From NCBI RefSeq assembly GCF_000224145.3, contig NC_020166.2, positions 9,698,811 through 9,762,810 on the forward strand: 64,000 nucleotides of DNA, written 5' to 3'. The notes beneath the pieces are model-generated. The model did not search any database. It was not told the DNA's origin and saw only the letters and a list, made by a program, of their open reading frames with translations. Of this stretch, positions 12,101 to 23,500 are shown piece after piece. How positions within the stretch are numbered: position 1 is the stretch's first letter; each line of letters starts with the position of its first letter. Source of the DNA: Ciona intestinalis (taxonomy: Eukaryota; Chordata; Ascidiacea; Phlebobranchia; Cionidae). A program made the translations under genes and the position numbers.

Positions 12101-14147
12101 TGCTCTCAGCTGCACAGCTCATCACCATCTCTTCATAACCATGAGGAGAATCTTGAAGCATCTCAGCCGCCTCCTTATTCACCACATCATCTAAATCAGG
12201 CTCCGATAAAAGTGCTTGAACCCCCAATAAAATCCCCCTCACAGAAGTGACTCTTTTCCCTTCTCTTTCCAGAAACCCAGCTGAGAGCCTCCCTGACAGT
12301 GGGTCAACATTGGGGTGAAATGGGACGGTGTTAAACGTAATGCTTGGAACTTCATAATTATAATGTTCAGAAAAGTGTAAAGTCAGATGAAATTGCCCAT
12401 CACCCCATGATGTATTTTGTAACCCCGACAAATTCACGAATAAATTAAGGGGGCTACTTGGGTAATATTGTAGGGAAATCCCCCAAAGAGGGTTTTCGTG
12501 AAGTTCGAACAATTCATGCTGAAGAAGCAGCACAGCTCGGCAGTGCATAGTGGTCAAACAGTTAAACAAAACGAAATAATCATTTCTTAAAACTTCATAT
12601 CATACTAAACTTAAAATACAATATTGTTTAACACAGAAAACAAAAATATATCTGTGTATATATATGGTAAATTGGTAAATGTATAAACAATGAAAAACTA
12701 ATTGTGATTATCAATATTAAGATTGGAGATTAAGGCATAAACTATTAACACACAACTATACAGGTAATTTTACGTTTCTGGTCCATGTAAACGTGTTTTT
12801 TAAACGACTAATACAACTTAAACGTACAAATTGGTACAATATATTTTTGTTCGTACGAATTATTAAATACAGACGTTACTCCAACATTTTCTATACACAC
12901 TATTTGTTGTTTAGAACAAAATCACTTATTTTCAACACTTCTATGTTAATATTACCTCATTTCAAGGAATTATACTGACTTTGCTGTCGTTTTTTTTTAT
13001 ATTTCTTACTTTTGTTTTGGCTTCTAATATTTCCTTGGGAACAAACAGCTGTTCCGTGAAATCGCTGTAACGACTTACAAAATGGGGACGATTTTACATT
13101 GTAAAAACAGGTATTTTACGTTACTTGAATTTACCTATCACACATTTTTGGCTAATTAATTGGGTATATGTGTTAACCGTGTAGTTTAACAACCATTGTT
13201 TAGCAGCCACGCTTTTAATTTGCACTTTTACTCGAGTATTTTTTACCCCTAACGTGTCGACTGTCATTTTGCTGCTAATTACCTTATTTTCGCTGTTTTA
13301 ATTAATTTGATCTTTATAACTGTAATTAAAGAGATGAACAAAATCTATGTAATCGTCATTTAGCCTGCATATATTGCTTCTTACTTTCCAATCTAGTAGG
13401 ATGAGAGAAGATGGGACACCTTTTCATTCTATTTTCTCGTATCATTTAGTAGTATACAAAGAACATTTAAACAATTATAAAACCGTATTTTTACGACTTC
13501 CATAGACCGTCGTTAATTGTTTAAAATACGATCAGGATATTTAGACATTAGATGCTAACGGTGTCCCGTTTTTCCCAACTCTACTATAACATAAGCAAAC
13601 GTACAAAATATTTGCCTATATACTTACCCAAATACCACACCAAATGCCCTCGCCAATGTTAAGATATTCCTTTCCCTTCTTTTGTGTAGAATCGCCAGTG
13701 AAGATATTTAATCGCCCAGTATTTTGTTCCAGTTTTGTAAACACGAATAAAATCACACCAATGAGAACGCTCAGGCAACCAATGATAAGTTGGGCGATCT
13801 TTATCAAAATACAAGATTTCAAAACGTTGTTAAATAAGTGAAAAAATGAAAGTAACTTAATATTTATCTTCGCTTGGCAACAAGGCACAGTCGTTATAAC
13901 ACGGGTGTTCTGTTTAACATGCACCTCGTGCTAGCTCACGAGTTACCACGTATGTTACTTTGTGAGTATAGTGTTTTGGAGAAAGAATTTTTCATTTTTT
14001 TCATGTGGAACTGATAATTTGGACAAAACTTACCGATAATTTTCTTAGTTTTCCTCTGTACCTTGCAGCCACAATAGAATGCCCTGCGCCCTGATTTCCA
14101 TTCTGCTCCAACACCGGTATATAAGATGACCGAGTTAATTGCTCCAT
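9156..14147 (-). CDS. CD20/MS4A-like four-transmembrane protein
   Basis: Seven exons: 14034-14147, 13628-13798, 11017-11073, 10652-10741, 10031-10177, 9609-9708, 9156-9235. The first five join in phase 0 and the total is 252 residues. The start at 14147 gives a 38-residue polar N-terminus (MEQLTRSSYIPVLEQNGNQG...). Four hydrophobic segments follow at about 39-58, 88-108, 115-140 and 145-172, then a Ser/Gln-rich cytosolic tail. The GEGIWCGIW stretch before segment 2 and the small-residue-rich segments are typical of the CD20-like superfamily (MS4A, TMEM176, FAM189/ENTREP). Which branch it belongs to cannot be decided by eye, so no symbol is given. Function is unknown; relatives act as membrane adaptors or channel modulators. 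Its 2.55-kb second intron contains the UBE2U-like gene and a MITE. Confidence 0.8.
9401..9477. repeat. Dispersed 'GAGGTGTATAA...GTTATAAC' repeat
   Basis: One of many solitary copies with the order CGAGGTGTATAA, (A)CAGAACA, GTTATAACNACTGTCGT, CCACACGAGGATAAA, GTTACATT. Others lie near 9767-9850, 9888-9990, 13868-13945, 22140-22212, 42230-42300, 48236-48320, 60058-60105, 60571-60650 and inside the SINE at 59411-59640. It is probably the 3' part of a composite SINE. Part of this block is shared with the 71-bp satellite. Confidence 0.55.
11526..12548 (-). CDS. UBE2U: UBE2U-like ubiquitin-conjugating enzyme lacking the catalytic cysteine
   Basis: A single uninterrupted frame of 340 residues. The ATG at 12548 is chosen because MHCRAVLLLQ matches the start of UBE2U; upstream in-frame codons lack ATG. 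The E2 (UBC) fold spans about residues 1-150, with the GLQNTSWGDGQFHLTLHF strand and the HPN triad (PFHPNVDP). In UBE2U the active cysteine sits nine residues after that Asn; here it is Ser89 (GRLSAGFL, codon 12282-12284). The UBE2U-specific tail is also present (FDVYHRTWVQVATTKP and a C-terminal ELVAWAGKLNENT), so orthology rests on the whole length. Active E2s form a thioester on that cysteine; a serine variant is expected to be inactive or UEV-like. The gene lies inside intron 2 of the four-pass gene, same strand, and has no introns of its own, suggesting a retrocopy or a nested gene that lost its introns. Confidence 0.88.
   Translation of the reverse strand: MHCRAVLLLQHELFELHENPLWGISLQYYPSSPLNLFVNLSGLQNTSWGDGQFHLTLHFSEHYNYEVPSITFNTVPFHPNVDPLSGRLSAGFLEREGKRVTSVRGILLGVQALLSEPDLDDVVNKEAAEMLQDSPHGYEEMVMSCAAESKRLQEVLTEKVLQNMSEAKYGNVKEPVEIIREEKTNSSSHTSTMPTRQISFDVYHRTWVQVATTKPVSTYMESAVNDDDRVSLRMWNPDYANIRALSPMSSIKLGPSRVKSPGTEVRNPKINRMRQKKQERISAMKQLYLNQTSERAEPGTAAPATSMTDVTQSESPVLESWESEADELVAWAGKLNENTM
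13393..13588. mobile_element. MITE, about 190 bp, GGGTAAGATGGGACACC-ended family
   Basis: The left end carries GATGGGACACC and the right end its complement GGTGTCCCGTTTTTCCC. The conserved interior includes AATTATAAAACCGTAT and GTTAATTGTTTAAAA. No coding capacity. Related copies lie at 26249-26428, 28873-29068, 31731-31921, 41709-41912 and 62977-63168, with fragments elsewhere. This copy lies in intron 2 of the four-pass gene. Confidence 0.7.
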
Positions 14148-14900
14148 AATAAAAATACAAAAGTATCTCAAAACAACAGGTTTTACTAAACAGTCAACAT
14201 TCTATACGGATATAAGATCCTAGCAGTGAAATTTGTTTTGATTAAACATAAACAATTCACTGTCTGTTTAAACCGTATGTTGGGTTTAATAACAGCCACA
14301 CTTTGTGACAGATCCTTATTTCTACCAACTAACACTCAATCTGTTTTAACGATGGTTGTTTTGCTGTAGAGTCCAATCTTTTCGTTGTTTTGCTGTAACT
14401 AATACGACCTTCGTTATTATGCCTCGGATAGTATGCCGTATGAAATTTAAACCTTGCGAAATAGCAAACGTAAGAATATTTAATTAATAAAAACCCATTA
14501 ATACTGTTACCACGCCAAAGATATATCGAAACATCTACGTTCAACCATTCACGTTAAATTGTCAATATAATAGTCATTTAGTGACATAACGGAAATTTAG
14601 TGACATAATGCTTGCTTTAATTTATAAACAGAAATTTATCGTTTAGTGCAGATCCATGTTGTAACTCGACAGTGAGCATGAGATATAAAGTCCAAGGATT
14701 CGACTATTTTAATATACAAATAACTCTTTTCTAGCAACATTATAACTAAGCTCCCACAGACCTGTTATGGAGAGCAAACGTAACGAATACTGACAAATAA
14801 TACTTAAATCACCACCGCGTTAATTAAACATAAACAACGCCATTGCTAAAATCATTTCCTAATTTCAAAATAAAATTGTCGAACAAAGCCCTGTTTAATC

Positions 14901-15010
14901 GTCCGCGTAGCCCAGTGATTGGCACTACTGACTCTATCCCAGAGGTTACGGGTCGGGCTTGACGCTGCTACCATCGTGAGCGTGTGTCCTATGACAAGAC
15001 CCTATAATAA
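14901..15010 (+). mobile_element. tRNA-like head of a SINE
   Basis: CGCGTAGCCCAGTGATTGGC resembles an internal A box and the GGTTACGGGTCGGGCTT block a decayed B box of a pol III promoter. The following GCTGCTACCATCGTGAGCG block recurs at 59411-59640. It is not a functional tRNA gene, since no cloverleaf closes. Confidence 0.5.
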
Positions 15011-15087
15011 CCAAAGTAAATGGGTATACAACTGACATCTATGTTCTTTGCTAATAACCGCAGTTGCTCACACAATGGCCTCTAACG

Positions 15088-15274
15088 CAGCGGTTTCCAA
15101 ACTTCACTAAAAGTTTTTCCTGGTGAACCCTTTGCAATTATTTAGAGAATTCGCGGGCGCATAATAACCCAAGAACGCTGTAGGAAAATGTAAAAACAAT
15201 TGAATAGGGTAAGTGTTTAATGTGATACATTGCGAACCCTCTGAAACTGAGGGAACCTACTTTAAAAAACGCTG
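15088..15274. mobile_element. hAT-like MITE, about 187 bp
   Basis: The left terminus CAGCGGTTTCCAAACTT and the complement of the right terminus (CAGCGTTTTTTAAAGTA) form imperfect inverted repeats of the hAT type. The flanks CTCTAACG and CTCTAAACG look like a slightly decayed 8-bp target duplication. No transposase is encoded. Confidence 0.55.
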
Positions 15275-15601
15275 CTCTAAACGGAGTGTCTAAATTGTGA
15301 CCCACTAAGTAACACATATAGCAACACCATTTTAACAACTGCCTTTCTGTATTTTCTTGTGTAATTAGATATTACCTATTTGCCCTAGCATAACTCCGGC
15401 AACTTCAATACATAAGCATATGCCGGTTTTTATTAAAGCATGTCATTTGTAACCGTTCCAACCTTTTATTCATTACGCCTATGTATCTTTTCAAAGCACT
15501 TCAAATATACACTCATTCGCATTGCGTTTCAAACTAACATACTAGAGCTTGATTTTCTCCTATAGTCACCAAAAAAAACATGAGCTTCAAGTTTAAGTTT
15601 C

Positions 15602-15607
15602 TTTATT
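15602..15607 (-). terminator. RACK1 poly(A) signal AATAAA, 7 bases after the stop
   Basis: Reading the minus strand, the stop TAA (15615-15617) is followed by TGTGACG and then AATAAA. This predicts a 3'UTR of only a few tens of bases. No cleavage data are available here. Confidence 0.6.
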
Positions 15608-15614
15608 CGTCACA

Positions 15615-18600
15615 TTACTGTGCTGACTGGCTAGCCAGGATTGAAACTTGCCACACACGGATAAGGTTATCAGTGTAACCAGCGAATAGGGTCTGAAAAA
15701 TAGAAGTTTTTTGATAACTTAGTATAACCAAGAAACTTTACCTGTTTTTACTGCTTAAGTTATGGGTTCTACAGCAATATTTTTAAATATAATACTGTGG
15801 GGTAAGATGGATACCATCATCACATAAATATACCATATTTCCTAATAGGGGTTTTCTCAATTGACAACGTTCTTTTAAAAAAAACAGTTATCTAAATCTG
15901 TAAATACACTTGGGTTTACTGTTAAAAAACAATCATTTAAATTCAAATAATCTATTTTGAACTTTTTACTATTGTGGGAAAGGAAACAGGTATATAAATT
16001 TGTAAATAAATACACTTGGTTTACTGTTAGAAAACAATCATTGTTAATACTATATATTACTATGTCTGTTCCTGTTCATCACTGCCTATCTGTCAAATAC
16101 CTTAAAATCTATTTTCTATTTATTATCATACCTGTCCATCAGGTGACCATGCCAATGACAAACACTCAGGTTGTCCAGCCTTGCTGTTTAGGTTGATTAA
16201 CTCTGGTCGTAGTTCATCAAGAAGAGCCTTGCCTTCCAAATCCCAGATCTTAATGGTTGGCCCACAAGCAGCACAAAGCCAGTATCGGTTGGGTGAGAAA
16301 GCAAGAGCGTGGATTTCACTATCACCATTGCTCAAAGTGTAAAGGTGTTTGCCTGTAAATAATTAAGGTATTGAAACTATGCCATACAATATATTAGTTC
16401 CAAAGTGTATGTATATCATATGTACAGTTGAGCATACTTGTATATACAAATTACAATGCTTATAGAAAAAAATCCTGGAACATTATGGAAGGATAAACTT
16501 ATACCTCTGGATATTGTTTTTATTATAAACATCCCTCTTACAGAAACTACAAGCTCTCATCATTGCAGAACTGTCATCATAATAATCAGGACAGTGTATA
16601 TTGATGTAATCATTGAGCTTTTTATCTAACTACGCTCAAACCTAAAAGTCTGCTTATCCTTGAACTGCAATACATTCAGCAACTCGACCGTGGGCATGAA
16701 GTGGCAACCATGGATAAGTCGTTCAAGTTCCCACCCAAAAGGGTATAAATGACCAAACCAAGTAAAAGGCATGTCCAGTTATCCACACGCTGCAATAGCT
16801 TCAGCAACTCGACAGCGGGCATAGAAAATCAACATAAACATCTTATTACCTTCACTAAGATCCCACAACATAGCTTGTCCATCTTTACCACCGGAGGCAC
16901 AAAGAGAGCCATCAGGTGAGACAGTCACAGAGTTAATGAACGCTGTGTGCCCGTAGTGGTTGGTCTTCAGCTTGCAGTTAGTCAAGTTCCAAACCTGCGT
17001 GTGTCTTGTTAATTAACAAATAACTTTCAATGCATTTATATAGTTGTAGAGCTAATGGTTAACCCATATACTTTATGACTTTCATTGTTTTACAAACTAA
17101 AATGTAATAATTTCTTGACACTTAAAGGGTTGCATACAAGCTAGCCATTATGTAGATCATGTAGGCACAGCTTGTAAAAACTCCTACCAGATGAGCCTTT
17201 GAGGAAAAATCCGAAACAGTTATGGTTTAGTTTTTACCTTGACCACTTTATCCCAGCCGCTGGAAACGATGATTGGGGTGTTGGGGTTCGGGGAGAATTG
17301 AACGCACGATACCCAGTCAGTGTGACTGTCCTCCTGTAGTGGGTTAGTATAATGTGAATGGGGTAATGAACAAATATGAGTCAGAAGAAAACTCTGTCAT
17401 GGGCTTTTATATTGGTATCAAACAAGAAACTTGTGACTATAATTGTTTATAGATCTGTGCTTCAAGTAGATAAACCAGACAAGCTTTTTATTCTTTTATT
17501 TTACCAGAACTATAAACCTTTTAATTGGAAATCAACCAGCTGTTTATGTGTAAAGTGAATGGAAGAGTCTTAAACAGCTTGGCAAAAGCTTTTTCAAATT
17601 TTACGCTTCTGCAGTGCCCTATTATTTTACCCTAACAATTACTCCAACACTTAGGAATTTGAGCCATTACTCCAACACAGTTATTTAGACCAGAGTTACC
17701 TAATTACCAAACATATAACTGTTTACCCCCACCCACCATGATGGTATATTTGCATTGACCGAGGGTGTTCCACAACTTGATGGTTCCGTCACGGGAAGCG
17801 GAAATGATCTGTCGGTTGTCACCGGAGAAAGCGACCGACATAACATCCTTGGTGTGCCCGCAGAAACGACGGGTGGTAACTCCCCTAAGTAAAGAAAGGT
17901 AGTAAAATCCATGGGTGCAGTCAGGAATTTAAAAAAGGAAAACTTTGTTTTGAAACATTTTACACACCACACAAAAATAGATGTGTGTAGCATGGTAATA
18001 TCATTCCTTATTGTCGCAAATGGGCGGTATAGACCCTCCTATTAAAATTACATGTACAGGTTTTGAGACAAAGTGTTCATTGATATTTGTGCTTGGTCAG
18101 TAAATAAAGTGACATCATGACTCAGTAGTCTAACATGTTAAAAACATCATCCCAAGCAGAATAACTTTATTTAGTCTTAACATAAAAACTGGTGTGGGTC
18201 CATAATGAAGCCACTAAGCATTAAATGCCCCTAATTAAATATGAAGGCTCTTTGCAGCCAGTGGCGCACCAAGATAAAAAGACTGAAACAAGTTATGGCA
18301 GTGTTTCAAGGAATATGCTTATGAGTCATGTTCATATGATGTGAAGTCATGTAACTACAAGTTTCCTGCCATGTACATGAAAGCCTAATCCTTTCCTTCT
18401 GTCCACTGAACACAGTAAACATACTTCTGTCCACTGAACACAGTAAACATACTTCTGTCCACTGAACACAGTAAACATATCACTACAAAAACATCTTCAG
18501 CTTACTGTTGCAAGTTCCAGAGCCTAAGATCGAAATCCCATGAACCAGAGAGAGCAAATTGTCCATCAGATGAAATAACGACGTCCGACACAAAGTGTGA

Positions 18601-19252
18601 GTGACCACACAGTCTTCGGTTCATAACGCCGTACGTGTTCTCATCCCGAGTCAGTTTCCATACGATCAGAGACTGATCTGGTTTAAAATAGGTTTTATTA
18701 CTATTTTAAAATGAAAAATAGATTTTAATAATATTTTAAAGTGGAAAATACAGGATATAAACTTGGGGCCATGTTTTTTGGTTGACTCGGACATTAATAA
18801 GTTTTAACAGTAAATCCACAGGTCAAAGAAGTTTTAAATATTTTTACGGACTTTTTTACCTGTCATAAAATTGTATAAATCTTAGAATTTTCTACGCCAA
18901 CAATTTGCCGCAAAATGGTTTAAAGTCCAAGCAAACCCAGTGCATTTTACAACCGAATGTAGCTTACGGTTATACGTTAATCCGTACAAAATTCGTCAAT
19001 AAAAACGGATTTACTTATCCAATCTATAGTAACTAAACTTAAAAATACATATGTTTACTCTTTTCTTTATTATATTAAGCTATCCCTTGACTACAAGTCG
19101 AAAACGCGAGCCGAGGCATCGACTACTGTAGGAAACTCACCCCTGGAGGCAGACAGAATCATTTCTGGAATAGCTGGGGTTGTAGCGATTTTTGTCACCC
19201 ATCCTTTATGCCCTTTAAGGGTACCCCTAAGGGTCATTTGTTCCGTAGCCAT
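15615..19252 (-). CDS. RACK1: RACK1, receptor for activated C kinase 1 (seven WD40 repeats)
   Basis: Seven exons: 19141-19252, 18506-18677, 17737-17884, 17238-17333, 16850-16994, 16132-16352, 15615-15692. Phases agree and give 323 residues (human 317). The start [20 protein letters not shown] and the blade endings [46 protein letters not shown] and VRVWQV show the complete seven-bladed propeller. RACK1 sits on the 40S ribosomal subunit near the mRNA exit and also scaffolds PKC and Src signalling. The exon 1-3 region is unusually C/G-rich at wobble positions, as expected of a highly expressed gene. Intron 2 carries a 28-bp triplicate. I looked for box C/D snoRNAs, which RACK1 introns host in vertebrates, and found none convincing. 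Confidence 0.97.
18396..18479. repeat. Three tandem copies of a 28-bp unit
   Basis: The unit CTTCTGTCCACTGAACACAG plus TAAACATA is repeated three times almost perfectly, in RACK1 intron 2 just downstream of exon 2. Confidence 0.85.
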
Positions 19253-19340
19253 ATTTTAATATTGAATCTGTAGTTGGTCAGATTCCGGCAGATAAAGCTC
19301 CCAACTAACCTACAATAGCCACCATAACTCGGCAGCCACG

Positions 19341-19350
19341 AAAAGAAAGA
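19341..19350 (-). promoter_or_regulatory. Probable 5' TOP tract of RACK1
   Basis: About 90-100 bases upstream of the RACK1 ATG the minus strand reads TCTTTCTTTTCGTGGCTG. A cytosine followed by a pyrimidine run, then G-rich sequence, is the usual transcription start of ribosomal-protein and RACK1 (TOP) mRNAs in animals, under mTOR control. That this is the real start site is inference. A short upstream ATG frame (ATGGTGGCTATTGTAG...) lies between it and the start codon. Confidence 0.4.
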
Positions 19351-19601
19351 CCACACTCGATCCAGCGAAACATGGAGTCCACATCCGCAAGGTGGCTAGC
19401 GAGTAAATTTATTTCGTCCCCTTCCACGTTACAGCTATTAGCAATTCAAAAAATAACAAATCTTTTTCTTTTATTAAAATGAGGCAGAATATATGACTAA
19501 AAAATAGGAAAAAAGCATTTTTTTTATATTTGTTATAATATTATCTTTGTTTGAAACGATTTTCACCGATTCTATCAGACAGCTGTTTGCTTATGTCTAC
19601 C

Positions 19602-19634
19602 AGAGTCCGTATAAACGGTTTATATACGGACTCT
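19602..19634. repeat. 33-bp palindrome, copy B of the AGAGTCCGTATATAAAC family
   Basis: AGAGTCCGTATAAAC and GTTTATATACGGACTCT are near-exact reverse complements, with a 14-base stem. The stem sequence is the same as in the 634-673 palindrome, 19 kb away. It lies upstream of RACK1 on the side facing the promoter. Confidence 0.7.
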
Positions 19635-20586
19635 AATGTCTACTACATTATTAAAACCATAAAGGTTAAATTATCTTCACAATAACTTGCAGGAAGACTT
19701 TTATTTTTGTTCTAAAATTACAATTAAGAAATACAAAACACGTTACATTCTAACAGTACTAATTTTAAATATTCGGAAGAAACTGATTAAACACTACGCT
19801 AAATTAGAACTGCAACGTACAAACAGTAACAAGGAAAGAAACTACACAAAAAGTTGAAGAAATTGTAGGAATGTGCAAATGGAAACAAAATTGTGGGCTA
19901 AAAATGTATGAAAACTGCAAGACACATGATTTTTGGCACCAAAATAGGAATTAAAAAGTGCAAATAAATGTGGAAATTTATAAAAATATAAACCATTTTT
20001 AGACTGTTAAAAGCATGGTAAATATGATAATCCCACTTTAAAATTAGTCAACTGCAGACACTACATATTAGTTTATAGTTTTATATGTCAACACTCACGA
20101 ATCTGAATTTACCCTTACAGAAAATAGCACCCAAATATTTTACAAAACAAAAAATAGAGAACCTTAATAATAATTGAAAAATATTGTTACTTTAAATATG
20201 TTTGACATTAAAGTATCTCTTGGTGCCTGTAGCGTTTTAAAAAGCAAATAAAATACTCTAACATTGTATATAAAAGCTTACAAATATTAGACTTGTGTTT
20301 TTATAAAAGGCTCAACACAATCTATGTCAAATAGACTTATGCAAATGAGCTACTTAATCATCGCAAACTATACAGATAGTGAAGTGTGTCTCACATGATA
20401 ATCCTAATTTTTGTTCCATAGAATGTATTTGAATTGATATTTCTTTCAATAATTTGATTTTCTAAACAAGGTGTATAAAATATCCATTCTAACCAAGGAG
20501 AACTGGGTGATACCATCATTTTAAACAACCCATACGCACATGTTATAATTCGATTTTAGCCAACCCCTTACCCTTACCAAAATATT

Positions 20587-23500
20587 TCAATTACTATGTT
20601 TCCTTGACCCATTCATTAGGAGTGGTTTATTTTCAGTGGCAAGTGAAGCGTAATCATAATCGCCAACTGCCGACTGATGGAAACGACCCCTGTTGGCGAA
20701 ATCTTCATTATCGACAGTAAGTTGGGTGGGTACCATGGTGTAGGGGGCCGTGGTCATCGGGGTGACCACAAACTGCTCGGGGACCGGGGGCTTTTTGCTA
20801 GAAATAAGAGGGGTGAGTTTTCAAGTGGGATTATTATTTTTCAAGCAGGATTATTTAAAAACTATTAAAAGATTACTGGTACTGCCGTATAAGAAGATGT
20901 TAGAACTTAACAATGAGCATGAGGTGTATGAATACACCATGTGTGTCTGGTGTATAAGAAGACACCCATGTTATAACTTGACAGTGAGCATGAGGTGTAT
21001 GAATACACCATGTGTGTCTGGTGTATAAGAAGACACCCATGTTATAACTTGACAGTAAGCATGAGGTGTATGAATAACCATGTGTGTCTGGTGTATAAGA
21101 TGACACCCAAGTTATAACTTGACAGTAAGCATGAGGTGTATGAATACACCATGTGTGTCTGGTGTATAAGAAGACACCTGTGTTAAACTTGATAGTAAGC
21201 AATAAAGTAAATCAATAACCATGTGTGTTTGGTGTATAAGATGACATCCAAGTTATAACTTGACAGTAAGCATGAGGTGTATGAATACACCATGTGTGTC
21301 TGGTGTAAAGACACGTGTAATGTAATATAAAGCAATATAAATAAATCAATTTAACCTTCCCAGTCACACAGCACTCCCCAATACTAAACCATTCCACTAC
21401 TCACTTGCACCACCCGCTGGTCACTTCTTTCACCCACTCCACAAAACTAAAATGCGCGGCAGCTCCGGGGTTCAAACCCGGGCTAAACAACGATGTATAA
21501 AGATAGATAAGAATGAAAGCAAGAATATTCGCAAGTGCATACACCCAGTGTATAAGGAACATCACTACTATGCTGAGGAATGCCTGGAAATAAATGAAAT
21601 AAATTTTATTTGTTATATAAAATTAGACTGGACCAATTCTGAGGTGACATTGTGTCAGAACATATTGATTAATGTGGTGAATGCAATACACTTTGCCTAT
21701 GTCAGTTTGTTTATACACTTAACAGCAGAGTTACAACTATTTTTAAAACCTATGGTTACATTGACACCCTAGGTTCCACTAATGTTAAGCCTATGTTAGT
21801 TATTAAGTTGATACTTTTAGGAATTATAAGTGTAACTGTATCATAGCAGTGTCACTCAAGATTTTACTAAAAAAACAACAACAAAAACGCTCCAAAAAAC
21901 GTAAAAAATGTTAAGCTTAGTGATTCGGCCATATAGAATCCCATATGTTTCTAATGAAGTTAATACTCACCGCGAACAATGAGGACCATCTATTGCACAT
22001 GAAGGAATACCACGAGTGTGGTTGTTGGAGTATCTCATCCATGTCGTTAAAGTCTGAATGTTCACTCTGTTGAGTAAATTAAATTGTTTAAAATTGAAAT
22101 GAATATAAGTTACAGCAATATTTGGGTAAAAACTTATCTATTCTCGCATGGTAGGAGAACAACGACAGTCATTATAACATGGGTGTTCTGTTACATACAC
22201 CTCGTGCCCAGCGACTACTGATGAATTAACGTTTTTATTTTTTGACGAATCATTTTCATACACAATGTGCTTTCACACCGATAATTAATATGCAGCACTT
22301 TTTCCAGTTAATGCAAAAAAATGGCAAACTTAACTACAGTATATTCACATAATTTATTTTTGTCTTATGTTTTCCTTTCAATTTCAAATATTAAAAACAA
22401 TGCTTATGAAGAAATACATTTAATATTTTACATCGTTGGTAGAATCATCTTCATCAACTTCCGGTTGATTCACAAATTCATCTTCTGTTGGTTCGAGTGG
22501 GGTTGGTGTCTGGTAAATACTTAATCTTACAACTAGTTTAGAAGAAACATTACTCCATTCCAGAGGTTATCAAACTTTTCTAAAAATTTTGCCTAATGAT
22601 ATTTCGTAGCCCTATACAAATCAAAGAGTGCTATAGAAAAAAATTCAAAAACCACTTAAGTGAAAAAAAAAACACAAACTTACAAATATGATAACCCTCT
22701 AAAAACTGCTGTGCGGACCCCAGTTGGTCTGCGGACCACAACTTGGAAACTGCTATTCTATTCTATATGGGTGACGGACTGAGGCATACCATGGGACCTG
22801 GGGTTAAGGCTATAGTTGGCACATTACATCGACATTGTCTATGCACATTCTATTCTATATGGGTGAGGTCCACAATCATCCATACATAAATTATATACAG
22901 TTTATAAAACAAACCTGATATTGAGTTTGTTCTTCTGTAGCTTCCACTGCATCGCTTGCATTATCATCAGGTTGATCAATGTTCTGTTAAATCAATATAT
23001 ATGAGAATAATAAAAGTAAATCAACCGTATTAATTATGTCAACATTTCAACTAACCATGAACATTTAGATAAATTACCTTTTTTTGGCCTTTGTAAAAAC
23101 GAATGAATAAATTCCTATATTTAAAATCTAATTTTATTTAAACTAGACTAGATAAAGTTCGATTTGAATAGAAGTTTTTTTGAATAGAAGATAAATTAAA
23201 TCGAAGATAAATTTTTTGAATAGAAGATTTGAATAGAAGATAAAGTTTGATTTGAAGGTTTGATTCTGAAAACCTCAAAAGGAAATTTTGGCTACATTAA
23301 CTAGATTTTTTCATTCACAAAATCGCAAATATTTATTCTTTATGCCTAAATATCAAACACCACAAAAACTACAAAATAATTACCTTTTCATTTTCATCCA
23401 AACCATAACTTTGTTTCAAATATTCTCTTCCTATTGATAATGTCAGTTAATTTCTATATCTAGGCTACAAAAATTTCATGTAATGATGAGTATTGTTTCT

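Larger units (their letters stand above)
14148..15614. other. Intergenic stretch with SINE head and hAT-like MITE
   Basis: The region holds the promoter side of the four-pass gene at its left, repeat debris in the middle (14901-15010 and 15088-15274, listed separately) and the RACK1 poly(A) site at its right edge. No coding sequence was recognised. Confidence 0.5.
19253..20586. other. RACK1 upstream region and SLC12A8 3'UTR
   Basis: The left third is the RACK1 promoter/5'UTR, the palindrome at 19602-19634 lies about 250 bases further upstream, and the remainder is A+T-rich sequence downstream of the SLC12A8 stop, presumably its 3'UTR. No other coding sequence was seen. Confidence 0.5.

Noticed and set aside
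14901-15010. Possible tRNA gene
   Set aside because: A- and B-box-like blocks are present but no cloverleaf closes, and related copies elsewhere show it is a SINE head.
15805-15816. Possible snoRNA C box (GTGATGA on the minus strand) in RACK1 intron 6
   Set aside because: No D box or terminal stem at the right distance; the sequence belongs to a MITE fragment.
20900-21397. Minus-strand frames of about 60-100 codons with [20 protein letters not shown]-type repeats
   Set aside because: They come from the 71-bp satellite, whose length is not a multiple of three, so the same DNA is read in all frames in turn. The same artefact appears at 49165-50203.
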